This document shows positions 48,399 through 57,250 of a DNA stretch of 64,000 nt, in pieces. How positions within the stretch are numbered: position 1 is the first letter of the stretch; each line of letters begins with the position of its first letter. The notes under the pieces were generated by a model. That model had not been told where the DNA came from and made no database searches. It was given only the letters and a program-made list of their open reading frames with translations. Position numbers and translations under genes: made by a program. The stretch comes from Candidozyma auris (taxonomy: Eukaryota > Ascomycota > Pichiomycetes > Serinales > Metschnikowiaceae), in the NCBI RefSeq assembly GCF_003013715.1, contig NC_072812.1, positions 2,728,001 to 2,792,000 on the forward strand. The letters are read 5' to 3'.

Positions 48399-48672
48399 TC
48401 ACACCTCTCTTCTGAGGTCGGACCGTTTGGGAGCTTCTAATGGATGCAATTGCGCCAAATACGTGATGGCCCACATTAAGTAGCACATGGACAATCCCAA
48501 GACCAAGGAAGACCGCCATACGGTCTGGTCCTGCTTAGGAGCAAAGTTCCATGACAACACACACAAGGCCACGGTCACTGCTAAAACAAAAAGCACAGTG
48601 TAGCTGGGGTTAGTATGCAGAACAAAGTAGCAGATTACTGTAGGTGTTTGTGGTGTGTACGTACCCAGACAT
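48399..48672 (-). CDS. VMA9: V-ATPase Vo subunit e (Vma9), two exons
   Basis: A small hydrophobic subunit of the vacuolar proton pump. The main exon (48399-48603) encodes YTVLFVLAVTVALCVLSW, then NFAPKQDQTVWRSS, MWAITYLAQLHPLEAPKRSDLR, matching the yeast Vma9 pattern (WxxAPK...VWRS...MWAIT...QLHPL.AP.RSDLR). Exon 1 is only eight bases (48665-48672, ATGTCTGG). The inferred intron 48604-48664 (61 bases) has donor GTACGT, a perfect branch site TACTAAC at 48609-48615, and acceptor CAG just five bases after it. Splicing gives MSGYTVLFVLAV and a 70-residue protein, close to the 73 of S. cerevisiae. Two membrane helices are evident. STP22 diverges from it, with 515 bases between the starts. Confidence 0.88.
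48604..48664 (-). other. VMA9 intron
   Basis: Donor GTACGT, branch point TACTAAC, acceptor CCCAG. The branch-to-acceptor distance is unusually short. The frame closes correctly only with this acceptor; a later TTTTAG would give the wrong frame. Confidence 0.8.
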
Positions 48673-49187
48673 TATGAATTGATAGTTGGAGAGAATGCGT
48701 GGAGGTGACGTTGGTGATATTGATACCGGGTTCCATGCAGGAAAAAGTCGGATTGAAAGCAGCTCCACATAGTTTCTAAAAAGAATAAATGGGTTAAACG
48801 TTAGGCCAGTTGTGGTTGAAAATGTAAGGACATTCTTCCCAGCCTTTTATCTTGTCTCAACTTTGTCGAGTTTGGAATGCAATATTTTGGAATTTCTGGA
48901 GGGATCGAGTACTTGCTGCGAAAATATACGTACTGCTACCAAGAATACGTTTGGCTCACGCTTGTGACGTATTAGAATTGAACGAAATGAAAAAAGGGAA
49001 AATGAAAAAAAAAGTGCGTACTATAACTCAAACAGAAATAAATTACTTCACAACCGATTTTGACCCATTACGCCATCACTACAACTGTCTCACTACACCT
49101 CACCCAAGACCGGACTGCACTGAAAGTTGCAACTCTCTACTACTTCACCACAGTTCCACCTACCACATATCCCATATCCCCAATCAC

Positions 49188-50738
49188 ATGGCCAAGATCA
49201 CCAAGAAAGTCGCCAACTGGCTCTATTCGGTGCTCCAGCCACAGTATTTGCATAAGGAAATAGCCTACTCTCATTTATACCATTTCTTGTCAGCATACCT
49301 CCCGCAAGGCTTCAAAGTCAGAACCGCAGTGTTCACATCGGCGCTGGGGCAGGCGCAGCTTTTAATAAACTTATATGGGAATCTTGACTGCGGAACGTGT
49401 CTTGTTCCACTCAACATTTGGATTCCGCTCAATTACCCGTTTAGAGACGAGAACGTCTCTTCGCTTGAACCCAATGGAGTTCCTATGGTATTTGTGGTGC
49501 CAGATAATAGGTTAGTGATACGGCCTAACAACAACGTGGACTCGCTGGGCCGTTTTTACCACCCCTTCATGTCTCTGTGGCACGAGAACTACACGCCAAC
49601 ATCGCAAACGAAGGAGTTCTCCCTACTTCTGTTGATGGCATGCTTGAGAGCTACTTTTGAACAAAACCCCCCGCTTGAATCAAGGAAACAGTCACCATTG
49701 CATCACGAACCCGCAAATCACTTGCATGCTGCTCGAACAGGGCCGCAATTGCCGCCGAAAAGAGCGCTTGATGGGCTGAGCCTGCCTGTTCCAATAGATA
49801 CTACGAGGCAAGGCCCTCCTAGACGAGAGACCACCGGTCCTCCGTTGCCACAGAAGCCCGCTCGTGAGATGAGGCCTCCTGTTCAAGCAAGTGTTGCAAT
49901 GAACCCGCTGTCTCAGACAGATATTCCCGAGAAGTATAGACTGCCACTACCGTTGCCTGGTGAAGGATTACCATCACCAAGACAACCACCACCGCCGATT
50001 GCTCCTCTACAATCCGAGATACATCTACCCACGCATACCTGGGGACCTTCATATGATGACTCGGGTATATACGAGCGGTACCCTCCAAGTGGTACACCGT
50101 TGTCACGTTCTAAAACACCTCAAGAACCTGCAGTTTCGGAGGTGGAGGACTTGATGGATAAGGTGACATTGGAGGAGAACAGAAACAACGAACCGATCTT
50201 GCAAGAAATTGCCCAGAAGATAAACGAGTTTCTTGAATCTGAGGATAGCGCCAAGTCAGCTGTTCCTTTTATCGAGGAGCAGCAGCGTAAAGTGAACGCT
50301 TTGCATGGACAGCTCCTGAATCATTTGAAGCAAGCGCAAGCCAACGACGAAAACCTAAAAAAGCATATTCTGTACTTGGAAGAAAGAATTGAGGCAGTGT
50401 CTAATCTAAACCAGGAGCTACAGGCTTTGGACCAGATCAACGCAGAGTCACTAGATGAGATCCAGACAAGCTTGAGCTCAGGCCATAAGATTAAGCTAGA
50501 TGAACTCATCATGCCAGATTCCATTTTAGTCAATCAACTCTACGACACCGTTGCTGACATCAAGGCACACAAAGACACCATAGATCTTGTCAGCGGCAAC
50601 TTCAAAGGCGAGGAAGAACTTATCAATGACGAAACCATGGATACCTGCATCAAGTCCGTGAGAGGTCTTGCAAGGGAATTGTTTTGGTTAGAAGTGACCA
50701 AGAGCGAGATTGGAAAGTCCATGGGACTCAAGAGTTGA
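49188..50738 (+). CDS. STP22: ESCRT-I subunit Vps23/Stp22 (Tsg101 homologue)
   Basis: It recognises ubiquitinated cargo and starts ESCRT sorting at endosomes. The 516-residue protein has an N-terminal UEV (inactive E2-like) domain at about 1-145 (MAKITKKVANWLYSV, YSHLYHFLSAYLPQGFKV, NIWIPLNYPF), then a Pro-rich linker with many PPLP/PPP runs (about 150-320), a coiled coil (about 340-430), and the C-terminal steadiness box (about 450-516) that binds Vps28. The frame is open for 112 codons before ATG 49188, with in-frame ATGs near 48986. I chose 49188 because MAKI begins the conserved UEV, and the upstream sequence is AT-rich leader. No catalytic cysteine is expected, as in Tsg101. Confidence 0.92.
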   Translation: MAKITKKVANWLYSVLQPQYLHKEIAYSHLYHFLSAYLPQGFKVRTAVFTSALGQAQLLINLYGNLDCGTCLVPLNIWIPLNYPFRDENVSSLEPNGVPMVFVVPDNRLVIRPNNNVDSLGRFYHPFMSLWHENYTPTSQTKEFSLLLLMACLRATFEQNPPLESRKQSPLHHEPANHLHAARTGPQLPPKRALDGLSLPVPIDTTRQGPPRRETTGPPLPQKPAREMRPPVQASVAMNPLSQTDIPEKYRLPLPLPGEGLPSPRQPPPPIAPLQSEIHLPTHTWGPSYDDSGIYERYPPSGTPLSRSKTPQEPAVSEVEDLMDKVTLEENRNNEPILQEIAQKINEFLESEDSAKSAVPFIEEQQRKVNALHGQLLNHLKQAQANDENLKKHILYLEERIEAVSNLNQELQALDQINAESLDEIQTSLSSGHKIKLDELIMPDSILVNQLYDTVADIKAHKDTIDLVSGNFKGEEELINDETMDTCIKSVRGLARELFWLEVTKSEIGKSMGLKS

Positions 50739-51293
50739 GGCCAGGGGGGAGTCATGAATAAGAATATCGTGGCGAGAACAGTAGGAATCCCATTCAATGG
50801 CTGTTTTGCTTGGAAAAGTACTGATATCGTCTCAGTAAAAGATCCTTAATCTCTAAATGGAAATGCATCCAAGAAACAAAACGACTCTCTCTGACAAGAG
50901 TCTGGGAGAATTTCTTACCAAAAATAGCTGCATCGTTATTTAAACACCATCTCGAGGAAAAATTTTCCTTTAGACCTTTGTCCCCACTCTATATAGATAT
51001 GTTGCACTATTTTATGCTCCACAGTGAGCAACTACCCATCGCACCTACCCTATTCACTCATCAAATAACAACAAGGAAGAAACCCACAATTTTTCATAAA
51101 AACCCAACCGGGCTTCCCAACTACCCATCTCTCAAATTCAACTGGTCCACTTTTCAATTTCAATCGAATGCTATCTACTTTGCTAGCCTCCTTAGTGCGA
51201 CCCAATTCGGAAAGAGGAGCCGCACGATGGTCGCACAGTTTTTTTCAGGCTCTTTTCAAAAACCACCCATCAACTACTGTATCACCACAAAGC

Positions 51294-52730
51294 ATGTCGG
51301 AAGAGTACATGATCAAGCCAGAGGCCGTGGCTCCCTCCACGAGCACTGCAGACTGGCCGCTTTTGTTGAAAAACTACGACAAGTTGCTTGTCCGTCTGGG
51401 CCACTACACCCCCATCCCAGCAGGGTCTTCGCCATTGAAAAGAGACTTGAAGTCGTATATTTCTTCTGGTGTGATCAACTTGGACAAGCCTTCGAACCCA
51501 TCTTCGCACGAAGTCGTCGCTTGGATCAAGCGTATCTTGAGAGTAGAGAAAACCGGTCACTCGGGTACTTTGGACCCTAAAGTCACGGGATGCCTTATTG
51601 TGTGTGTTGACAGAGCCACTCGTCTTGTGAAGTCCCAGCAAGGTGCTGGTAAGGAGTATGTGTGCATTGTGCGTTTGCACGAGGAGCTCGAGGATGCTAA
51701 GGAGATGGGCCGTGCGTTGGAGAATTTGACCGGTGCTCTTTTCCAGAGGCCTCCCTTGATTTCTGCTGTCAAGAGACAGTTGAGAGTGAGAACTATCTAC
51801 GACTCCAAGTTGATTGAGTTTGACAACAAGAGGGGCCTCGGTGTTTTCTGGGCCTCCTGTGAAGCCGGTACCTATATGAGAACCTTGTGTGTCCATTTGG
51901 GTATGTTGTTAGGTGTTGGTGGACACATGCAAGAGTTGCGTCGTGTGAGATCGGGGGCCATGGACGAGAACGACAATTTGGTCACTTTGCACGATGTCTT
52001 GGACGCCCAGTACGTCTACGACAACACCAGAGACGAATCCTATTTGCGTAAGATCATCCAGCCTTTGGAGACTTTGCTTGTGGGCTACAAGAGAGTCGTG
52101 GTGAAGGACTCTGCCGTGAACTCTGTTTGTTACGGTGCCAAGTTGATGATTCCTGGTTTGTTGAGATACGAGGACGGCATCGAGTTGTACGACGAAGTGG
52201 TGCTCATGACCACCAAGGGTGAGGCCATTGCCATTGGTATTGCTCAGATGACCACCGTCGACTTGCAGTCGTGTGACCACGGTGTTGTGGCCAAGGTTAA
52301 GAGATGCATCATGGAAAGAGACACTTACCCAAGAAGATGGGGTCTTGGTCCTGTTGCCCAGAAGAAGAAGCAGTTGAAGGCTGACGGTAAGTTGGACAAG
52401 TACGGTAGAGTCAACGACAACACTCCAGAGTCCTGGAAGGAGGGCTACAAGGACCACGCCGACGAGCCTGCTCCTCCAGTGCCAGAGTCCAAGAAGGCTG
52501 CTCCAGAAATACAATTGCCAAAGAAGTCTGAGCCGGAAGATGTGAAGATGGAGTCTGACGATGACAAGAAGGAGAAGAGCGAGAAAAAGGAAAAGAAGGA
52601 GAAGAAGGAGAAGAAAGACAAGAGTGAAAAGAAGGAAAAGAAGGAAAAGAAAGAAAAGAAGGAGAAGAAGGAGAAGAAGAGAAAGGCCGAGGATGATGAG
52701 CCCGAGAAGAAGAAGAAGTCGAAGAAGTAA
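51294..52730 (+). CDS. CBF5: Pseudouridine synthase of H/ACA snoRNPs (dyskerin)
   Basis: The catalytic subunit of nucleolar H/ACA RNPs. A 478-residue protein from ATG 51294, beginning [13 protein letters not shown] like yeast Cbf5. The TruB domain carries the catalytic Asp94 in [13 protein letters not shown] and the conserved [15 protein letters not shown]. The PUA domain is present near [26 protein letters not shown], and the tail is KKEKK-rich (last roughly 75 residues). Codon 35 is CTG (51396-51398) at a position I recall as Ser in S. cerevisiae (LLVRSGHYTP), evidence for the CUG-Ser code. The frame is open to a genuine upstream ATG at 51168, which would add 42 residues with an Arg/Ser-rich, presequence-like character. 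It converges on the SCC4-like gene, with 115 bases between the ends. Confidence 0.96.
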   Translation: MSEEYMIKPEAVAPSTSTADWPLLLKNYDKLLVRLGHYTPIPAGSSPLKRDLKSYISSGVINLDKPSNPSSHEVVAWIKRILRVEKTGHSGTLDPKVTGCLIVCVDRATRLVKSQQGAGKEYVCIVRLHEELEDAKEMGRALENLTGALFQRPPLISAVKRQLRVRTIYDSKLIEFDNKRGLGVFWASCEAGTYMRTLCVHLGMLLGVGGHMQELRRVRSGAMDENDNLVTLHDVLDAQYVYDNTRDESYLRKIIQPLETLLVGYKRVVVKDSAVNSVCYGAKLMIPGLLRYEDGIELYDEVVLMTTKGEAIAIGIAQMTTVDLQSCDHGVVAKVKRCIMERDTYPRRWGLGPVAQKKKQLKADGKLDKYGRVNDNTPESWKEGYKDHADEPAPPVPESKKAAPEIQLPKKSEPEDVKMESDDDKKEKSEKKEKKEKKEKKDKSEKKEKKEKKEKKEKKEKKRKAEDDEPEKKKKSKK

Positions 52731-52845
52731 GTTTCTTGTCATGAGCCCACTGGTGTTTATTCTGGTGTTTATTCCGTTCAGCATGTATAGCAGGATTGTC
52801 GCTGCCATTTGTATATCTATAAAATATTAACGATAATAGGATATT

Positions 52846-55398
52846 TTACACCTGTAGCACCGACGATCTCGCCTTTTCAAACTTGTGATGAATGCACTCT
52901 CGAACTGCCTCAATTTTGCGTTTGATCTTCTCTCCCTTTGCAGGATCGTGCTTGCCCAACTCTCGCCTTTGTGCCTCCAAATAGACGAAAAGACTGAGTA
53001 TTCGGCCATTGTCGTCCGCTTTGGATATCCTTCTAGTACACTTTCCGTAAAGCCTCTTACTTTGGTCAAGGCTCACTGCCATTCGAAGAAGAATGTAGAG
53101 GGCAAGAAGTTCCACATTCTGGGGGTTTGTATTTTCAAACACTAGTTTCTCGAGTTCAGTTTTGAGATCATCATCGAGATTCTTTTCTGTGTCATCAATG
53201 CCATTAGTGTGATATGCTGCCAATGCTGACTTATAGGTCAAGCTGAACAAATGAGTGGACGAGAAACCTGTTAGTGAAGTTTCCGCAATGCTTGTCATTT
53301 CTGCGTGTAACGATGCAAGTGAGGAGCGAGTCTTTTGAATAGCCTGCTCATGCTGTGGAGATGCATTTTTGCCCTGAGATAAGCTTCTGAACTCGTACTC
53401 AGCGATATTCAATAAATGCAAAGTGGAATAGATAAATAGTTCTCTCTGAGAACAAGCTAAAAATACCAACTCACCTCCAAAACCAAGAGAATTCTGCAAT
53501 TGAACTCCTCCAGTTGGTATGTTCGTATCAATTGAACAAAGTTTACGTACCTTCATGAAGTAGTATTTTGCTCTGTTAAGTTCTCCTTGTGACTGAGCAT
53601 GCAAGGCAGAAAGATACAAGAAGGGGGCAATAAGAAAATGGTAGTACCATAGTTCCTCCTGAGTGAAGTTTTCTTGGTTGTAGCTGTCGATGAAAGCGTA
53701 GATAATTTTTATGCCGCCGAAATCGCTTTCCGACATAAATGATAGCCAAACTTGATAGAAGGCTGCTAAAAATTTGATACAAGAAAAACGAACGATTTTC
53801 TTGGTGAGGTGGGAAATTTTGAAGCTCCTGTTGGTTACTTGATGACTCGTAAGAGCCGAAATATGCCTCTCAGCTGTTTGATAGCTGACTTTTAATGACT
53901 GTTTAGCCCTATCGGGGTCAGACTCGCTAAGAGAGAAAATGCCACTCATCAAGTGAAAAAGGCCAACTAACTCGTCCGGAGCTATCCAATGCAACAGGAA
54001 CAGAAGGGAACCGGACTTTATCGCAAGTGAAATTGTGATTGACCCATCATCATTCCATGAGCTCCAATGGTCATTCTCCTCTCTATGTATAAGATCAGTC
54101 AACTTTTGTACCCACTTCTGACCGTGTTTAGAATCATTGATGTGTATCGACACAGCGAGATTCTGTAGGTATAACATGGCCTTCAACTGAGACGTGACGT
54201 CCTTCATTTGTAGAAAAACACCACGACATTGGTGAAGTGCTTGAGCCGCATCCTGTGCTGCTCCCTTTGCCAAAAGTAATTTTGCCTTCCATAATAGACC
54301 TAAGGATCGAAGTTTGGGATCAACAGATGTCTCTTCTGTAAAGTTCAAGAGTTTTAGCCTTGAACTGAAGTTGTGTGCCGAGAGAGAGGTCGCAACTCGT
54401 TTCAACTTGAACGAACAAGAAACATCAATGTTGCCTTCCTGTTGATGTAACTCTTGCCTTTCTGTTAAGAAAGGTTCCAACAATTCCCGGTCGGATATGT
54501 CGAGGATTTCGGCGTACAATAACTCAGCAGCTACCCTGGACGACTTCAACCCATTATGTGCCGAAATGGCCATGGCCTTCTTTGCGTACTGCTCTGCACG
54601 GCCACAATCTTCTGTCTCCTCGAGGTAGACTTTTGCCATCTGGTAGTAGACCTTTGCGGCCTGAGCTGGCTGCAATACAGTAAGATAATCTGAAACAACC
54701 ATATGAAGTGCCTTCAATGCCGCCTTCACAAATCTATAGTACATACTCGTACCCTCTACGTAATTTGTCGCAAGCACGCTCTTGTGGGCCTGGTCCAAGA
54801 AATGATCTGCGGAATAAAGAAGCCATGAACACACAAACTCGGGGTTCTTCGTTTGCTCAGATAAAAACTCAGGTGTGATGGAAACATCCATGGCTTCAGA
54901 CGTATCCTGTTCTTCGAGGTGGGAATCTATCTCGGTAACATCAGCAACCTCGTTCAGGGTCTCCTCAAAACCACCTACCAGAGAAGGTGGGAGCGATGAG
55001 ACCAGCTTTGATTCCAGCTCGAGGGCCAGAAATTCAAAGAGTTCGTCAGTCACCAAAATCTTCCTGATCTTTTCCTCATAGGCCCTCTCAAATTGACTCT
55101 TTGGTTTCATGACTCTGTCTGAAGAATTCAGATAGAACTGTGTATGTGGAATCGGAGGATCCGCTGGGGACACTGCCCTCACTTGAGAAGATCTCAGACA
55201 TGAGTCTGAAGCTTTAGATGTTAGAATGACGTTCAGATCTGTCGATTTCAGCGAGGAGAGCCTCAGTGAAGGCCGCAGTGAAGGCCTCAGTGAAGGTGTC
55301 AGCTTAGGTTTCAGTTCAAGAAACACCTCACGCTTTGAAGTAGATACAACGCGTCTTACTGGATTCAAGCGGCTACTCTTTCGTCGTGTATGATTCAT
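52846..55398 (-). CDS. SCC4: TPR protein, probable cohesin-loader subunit Scc4/Mau2
   Basis: An 850-residue protein from ATG 55398. The first roughly 180 residues are basic and Ser/Pro-rich, including a near-exact internal repeat (PSLRPSLRPSLR). The rest is helical. The segment YYQMAKVYLEETEDCGRAEQYAKKAMAISAHNGLKSSRVAAELLYAEIL has the shape of the fungal cohesin-loading-factor family: LA-x(3)-L-x(4)-T/E-x(3)-A with following helices. Repeated helical pairs (AKLLLAKGAAQDAAQALHQCR) look TPR-like. In that family Scc4 pairs with Scc2 to load cohesin onto chromatin. Identity rests on motif shape, since the family diverges fast; other TPR proteins remain possible. Confidence 0.55.
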   Translation of the reverse strand: MNHTRRKSSRLNPVRRVVSTSKREVFLELKPKLTPSLRPSLRPSLRLSSLKSTDLNVILTSKASDSCLRSSQVRAVSPADPPIPHTQFYLNSSDRVMKPKSQFERAYEEKIRKILVTDELFEFLALELESKLVSSLPPSLVGGFEETLNEVADVTEIDSHLEEQDTSEAMDVSITPEFLSEQTKNPEFVCSWLLYSADHFLDQAHKSVLATNYVEGTSMYYRFVKAALKALHMVVSDYLTVLQPAQAAKVYYQMAKVYLEETEDCGRAEQYAKKAMAISAHNGLKSSRVAAELLYAEILDISDRELLEPFLTERQELHQQEGNIDVSCSFKLKRVATSLSAHNFSSRLKLLNFTEETSVDPKLRSLGLLWKAKLLLAKGAAQDAAQALHQCRGVFLQMKDVTSQLKAMLYLQNLAVSIHINDSKHGQKWVQKLTDLIHREENDHWSSWNDDGSITISLAIKSGSLLFLLHWIAPDELVGLFHLMSGIFSLSESDPDRAKQSLKVSYQTAERHISALTSHQVTNRSFKISHLTKKIVRFSCIKFLAAFYQVWLSFMSESDFGGIKIIYAFIDSYNQENFTQEELWYYHFLIAPFLYLSALHAQSQGELNRAKYYFMKVRKLCSIDTNIPTGGVQLQNSLGFGGELVFLACSQRELFIYSTLHLLNIAEYEFRSLSQGKNASPQHEQAIQKTRSSLASLHAEMTSIAETSLTGFSSTHLFSLTYKSALAAYHTNGIDDTEKNLDDDLKTELEKLVFENTNPQNVELLALYILLRMAVSLDQSKRLYGKCTRRISKADDNGRILSLFVYLEAQRRELGKHDPAKGEKIKRKIEAVRECIHHKFEKARSSVLQV

Positions 55399-55627
55399 TG
55401 CTTCATTGCAAGGCCGTGGTGTGTTGGATATATATATAAAGCTGTAAATGTGTTGAGACTGGAGTAAGTTTTGGTGATGCGCGTACTATAACACCTCGCC
55501 TAACTTGTGGTACAGGATCTATCCCACCACGCTAAAGGTATAAAATTAAATGTGCCCAACTCTTGAGCATTATTGACAGCCGTGGTAGCAATTATTTTAA
55601 ATTTGTACAAGTCGCATATCCTCTGGC

Positions 55628-57250
55628 TTAGCTCTCAGGCGAAGAAGCCGTTTTTTCGTTGAGCTTCTCCTCTAGCTGCTTTCTTTTGAGACGCTCCTTA
55701 CCAAGTTCAACCTCATACTGATCTTGAAGATCGGCCACGATTTTCTTGAATTCCTTTCTCAAAATAGCATTGCTCATGGAAGAGCCTGCCCCCATGCTCA
55801 GAAAACTAGAGTAGCTAGGTGAAGTTGCTTCCGTCGATTCTGTGTTCTCGTCTGCAGTCGCGTTGGTTATAAGCAGTGAAGTCATCGTTCCAGAATTCCT
55901 AGGCAGTTTGTTGCCCATGGTTTCGATCTTGAGGGAGTTGAGCTCCTTGCGGAGACGTGAAATCTCCTTGTCTTTGGCGCTAGACGAATCAGAATCCATG
56001 GTGTTGACAGACACGCTACTCCCAGAGCGGAGTCTGGAGATCTCCTTCTCAAGAGCAGCATTTTTCTTGCGGTACTCCGAGATTGTTTTCAATGAATTGG
56101 CTTTCAAATATTCGTACTCTTTCATGAAATACTGGTGGGAAAAACGCAAATCGTTTAATGCTAGACGGTACTCTGCGATGGTCTTGCTCTCTGCGGCAGA
56201 CTCCTTCAAATTCTTATATGGTGATGCGGAAAGAAACGAGTGGTCCTGAAGCACTGAATCCCCCTCATTTACCACAGACGTGTCAATGGAGCGGTCGTTT
56301 CCCGCTGATGTTTGTGGAGTACTATACGTGGATTTTGGCTGTGCGCCCACCACAGCATCAATGCAAGCCTGAGCCCACTCTACCTTCTTATCCAAAGCAA
56401 CGTGAGATCCTTCGGGATGCTCAGGCAACTGGACATTGTTCTGAACAGCCAAGGATGCAATGTGGGAGAAAAGGGTATCGAAACTCTTCTCAGAGTCTGG
56501 GACATTGCCAGAGCGTGAAGGGCTGCCTAGGAGGTCCTGTTGCAAAAACTGAGAGCTGGCAGAATGTTTGATATCCTCTACGTAGCCCAAAACCAAGCAA
56601 GCCAAGTTGTGGTTGTTGAGTTTGGAACGAAGCTCGTCAAGTTCTGTTGTGACTGCTTTGAGCAGCAGCTGCAATTCCGCGTTCTGCTTCATGATTTTGA
56701 GAACGAGATCAAGGTCCACGTCTGGTTTGGACTCATTGTCGAACAACAAGGTCGAGCAGAACTGGTTGGAGATGGCGATTTTGTCTTGCAAGTAGTCCTT
56801 GAGCTCCTCCTTGTCAGTAATCATCTCCTTGACCTGTTTTGTCCGCAGCAACGACATGATAGCCTTTGGAGAGATCTTCAGGGTGTCGAAAACGGAATTT
56901 TCAATCAAAACTCTCAAGTTGAGGAAATCTTTCAGCGAAGCAGGCACCGAGTGCAAGTCCTTGCTGTCGGGCTCCGTAGTCGGCGTCGACACCGCCAGGC
57001 CGCCAATTTCATGGCTCGTGCGGTCGTTGTCGGAATCGTCAGAGTCATCACAGCTGATGGAATTCGAGGATAGCGTTTCTTTCAAGTAGCATGAAAACAG
57101 CAGCTGGACGGGCACCGGGGGAGACGCGGCTCTGTTTTGCTCGTGAAGCTGAAACTTCAATAAGTCTGGCGTTGTGTTCCTTAAGTTGTACTGGTCCCCG
57201 TGGGCCAGGTAGAAGGGACTGTTTTTCATGAAAGTGTCCGGGTCAACCAT
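55628..57250 (-). CDS. PEA2: Coiled-coil protein, possibly polarisome subunit Pea2
   Basis: A 540-residue protein from ATG 57250 (the frame upstream lacks ATG), starting MVDPDTFMKNSPFYLAHGDQY. It has a conserved-looking helical region around residues 110-240 (LKDFLNLRVLIENSVFDTLKI, EELKDYLQDKIAISNQFC), an Asp/Ser-rich stretch before it, and two long coiled coils (about 370-450 and 490-535) with heptads such as KDKEISRLRKELNSLKIE. No catalytic motif. I suggest Pea2, a polarisome component that works with Spa2 at sites of growth, on layout and the N-terminal motif, but I cannot verify this. Other coiled-coil scaffolds remain possible. The upstream region carries two perfect TTTGCAGCCATTT words. 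Confidence 0.4.
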   Translation of the reverse strand: MVDPDTFMKNSPFYLAHGDQYNLRNTTPDLLKFQLHEQNRAASPPVPVQLLFSCYLKETLSSNSISCDDSDDSDNDRTSHEIGGLAVSTPTTEPDSKDLHSVPASLKDFLNLRVLIENSVFDTLKISPKAIMSLLRTKQVKEMITDKEELKDYLQDKIAISNQFCSTLLFDNESKPDVDLDLVLKIMKQNAELQLLLKAVTTELDELRSKLNNHNLACLVLGYVEDIKHSASSQFLQQDLLGSPSRSGNVPDSEKSFDTLFSHIASLAVQNNVQLPEHPEGSHVALDKKVEWAQACIDAVVGAQPKSTYSTPQTSAGNDRSIDTSVVNEGDSVLQDHSFLSASPYKNLKESAAESKTIAEYRLALNDLRFSHQYFMKEYEYLKANSLKTISEYRKKNAALEKEISRLRSGSSVSVNTMDSDSSSAKDKEISRLRKELNSLKIETMGNKLPRNSGTMTSLLITNATADENTESTEATSPSYSSFLSMGAGSSMSNAILRKEFKKIVADLQDQYEVELGKERLKRKQLEEKLNEKTASSPES

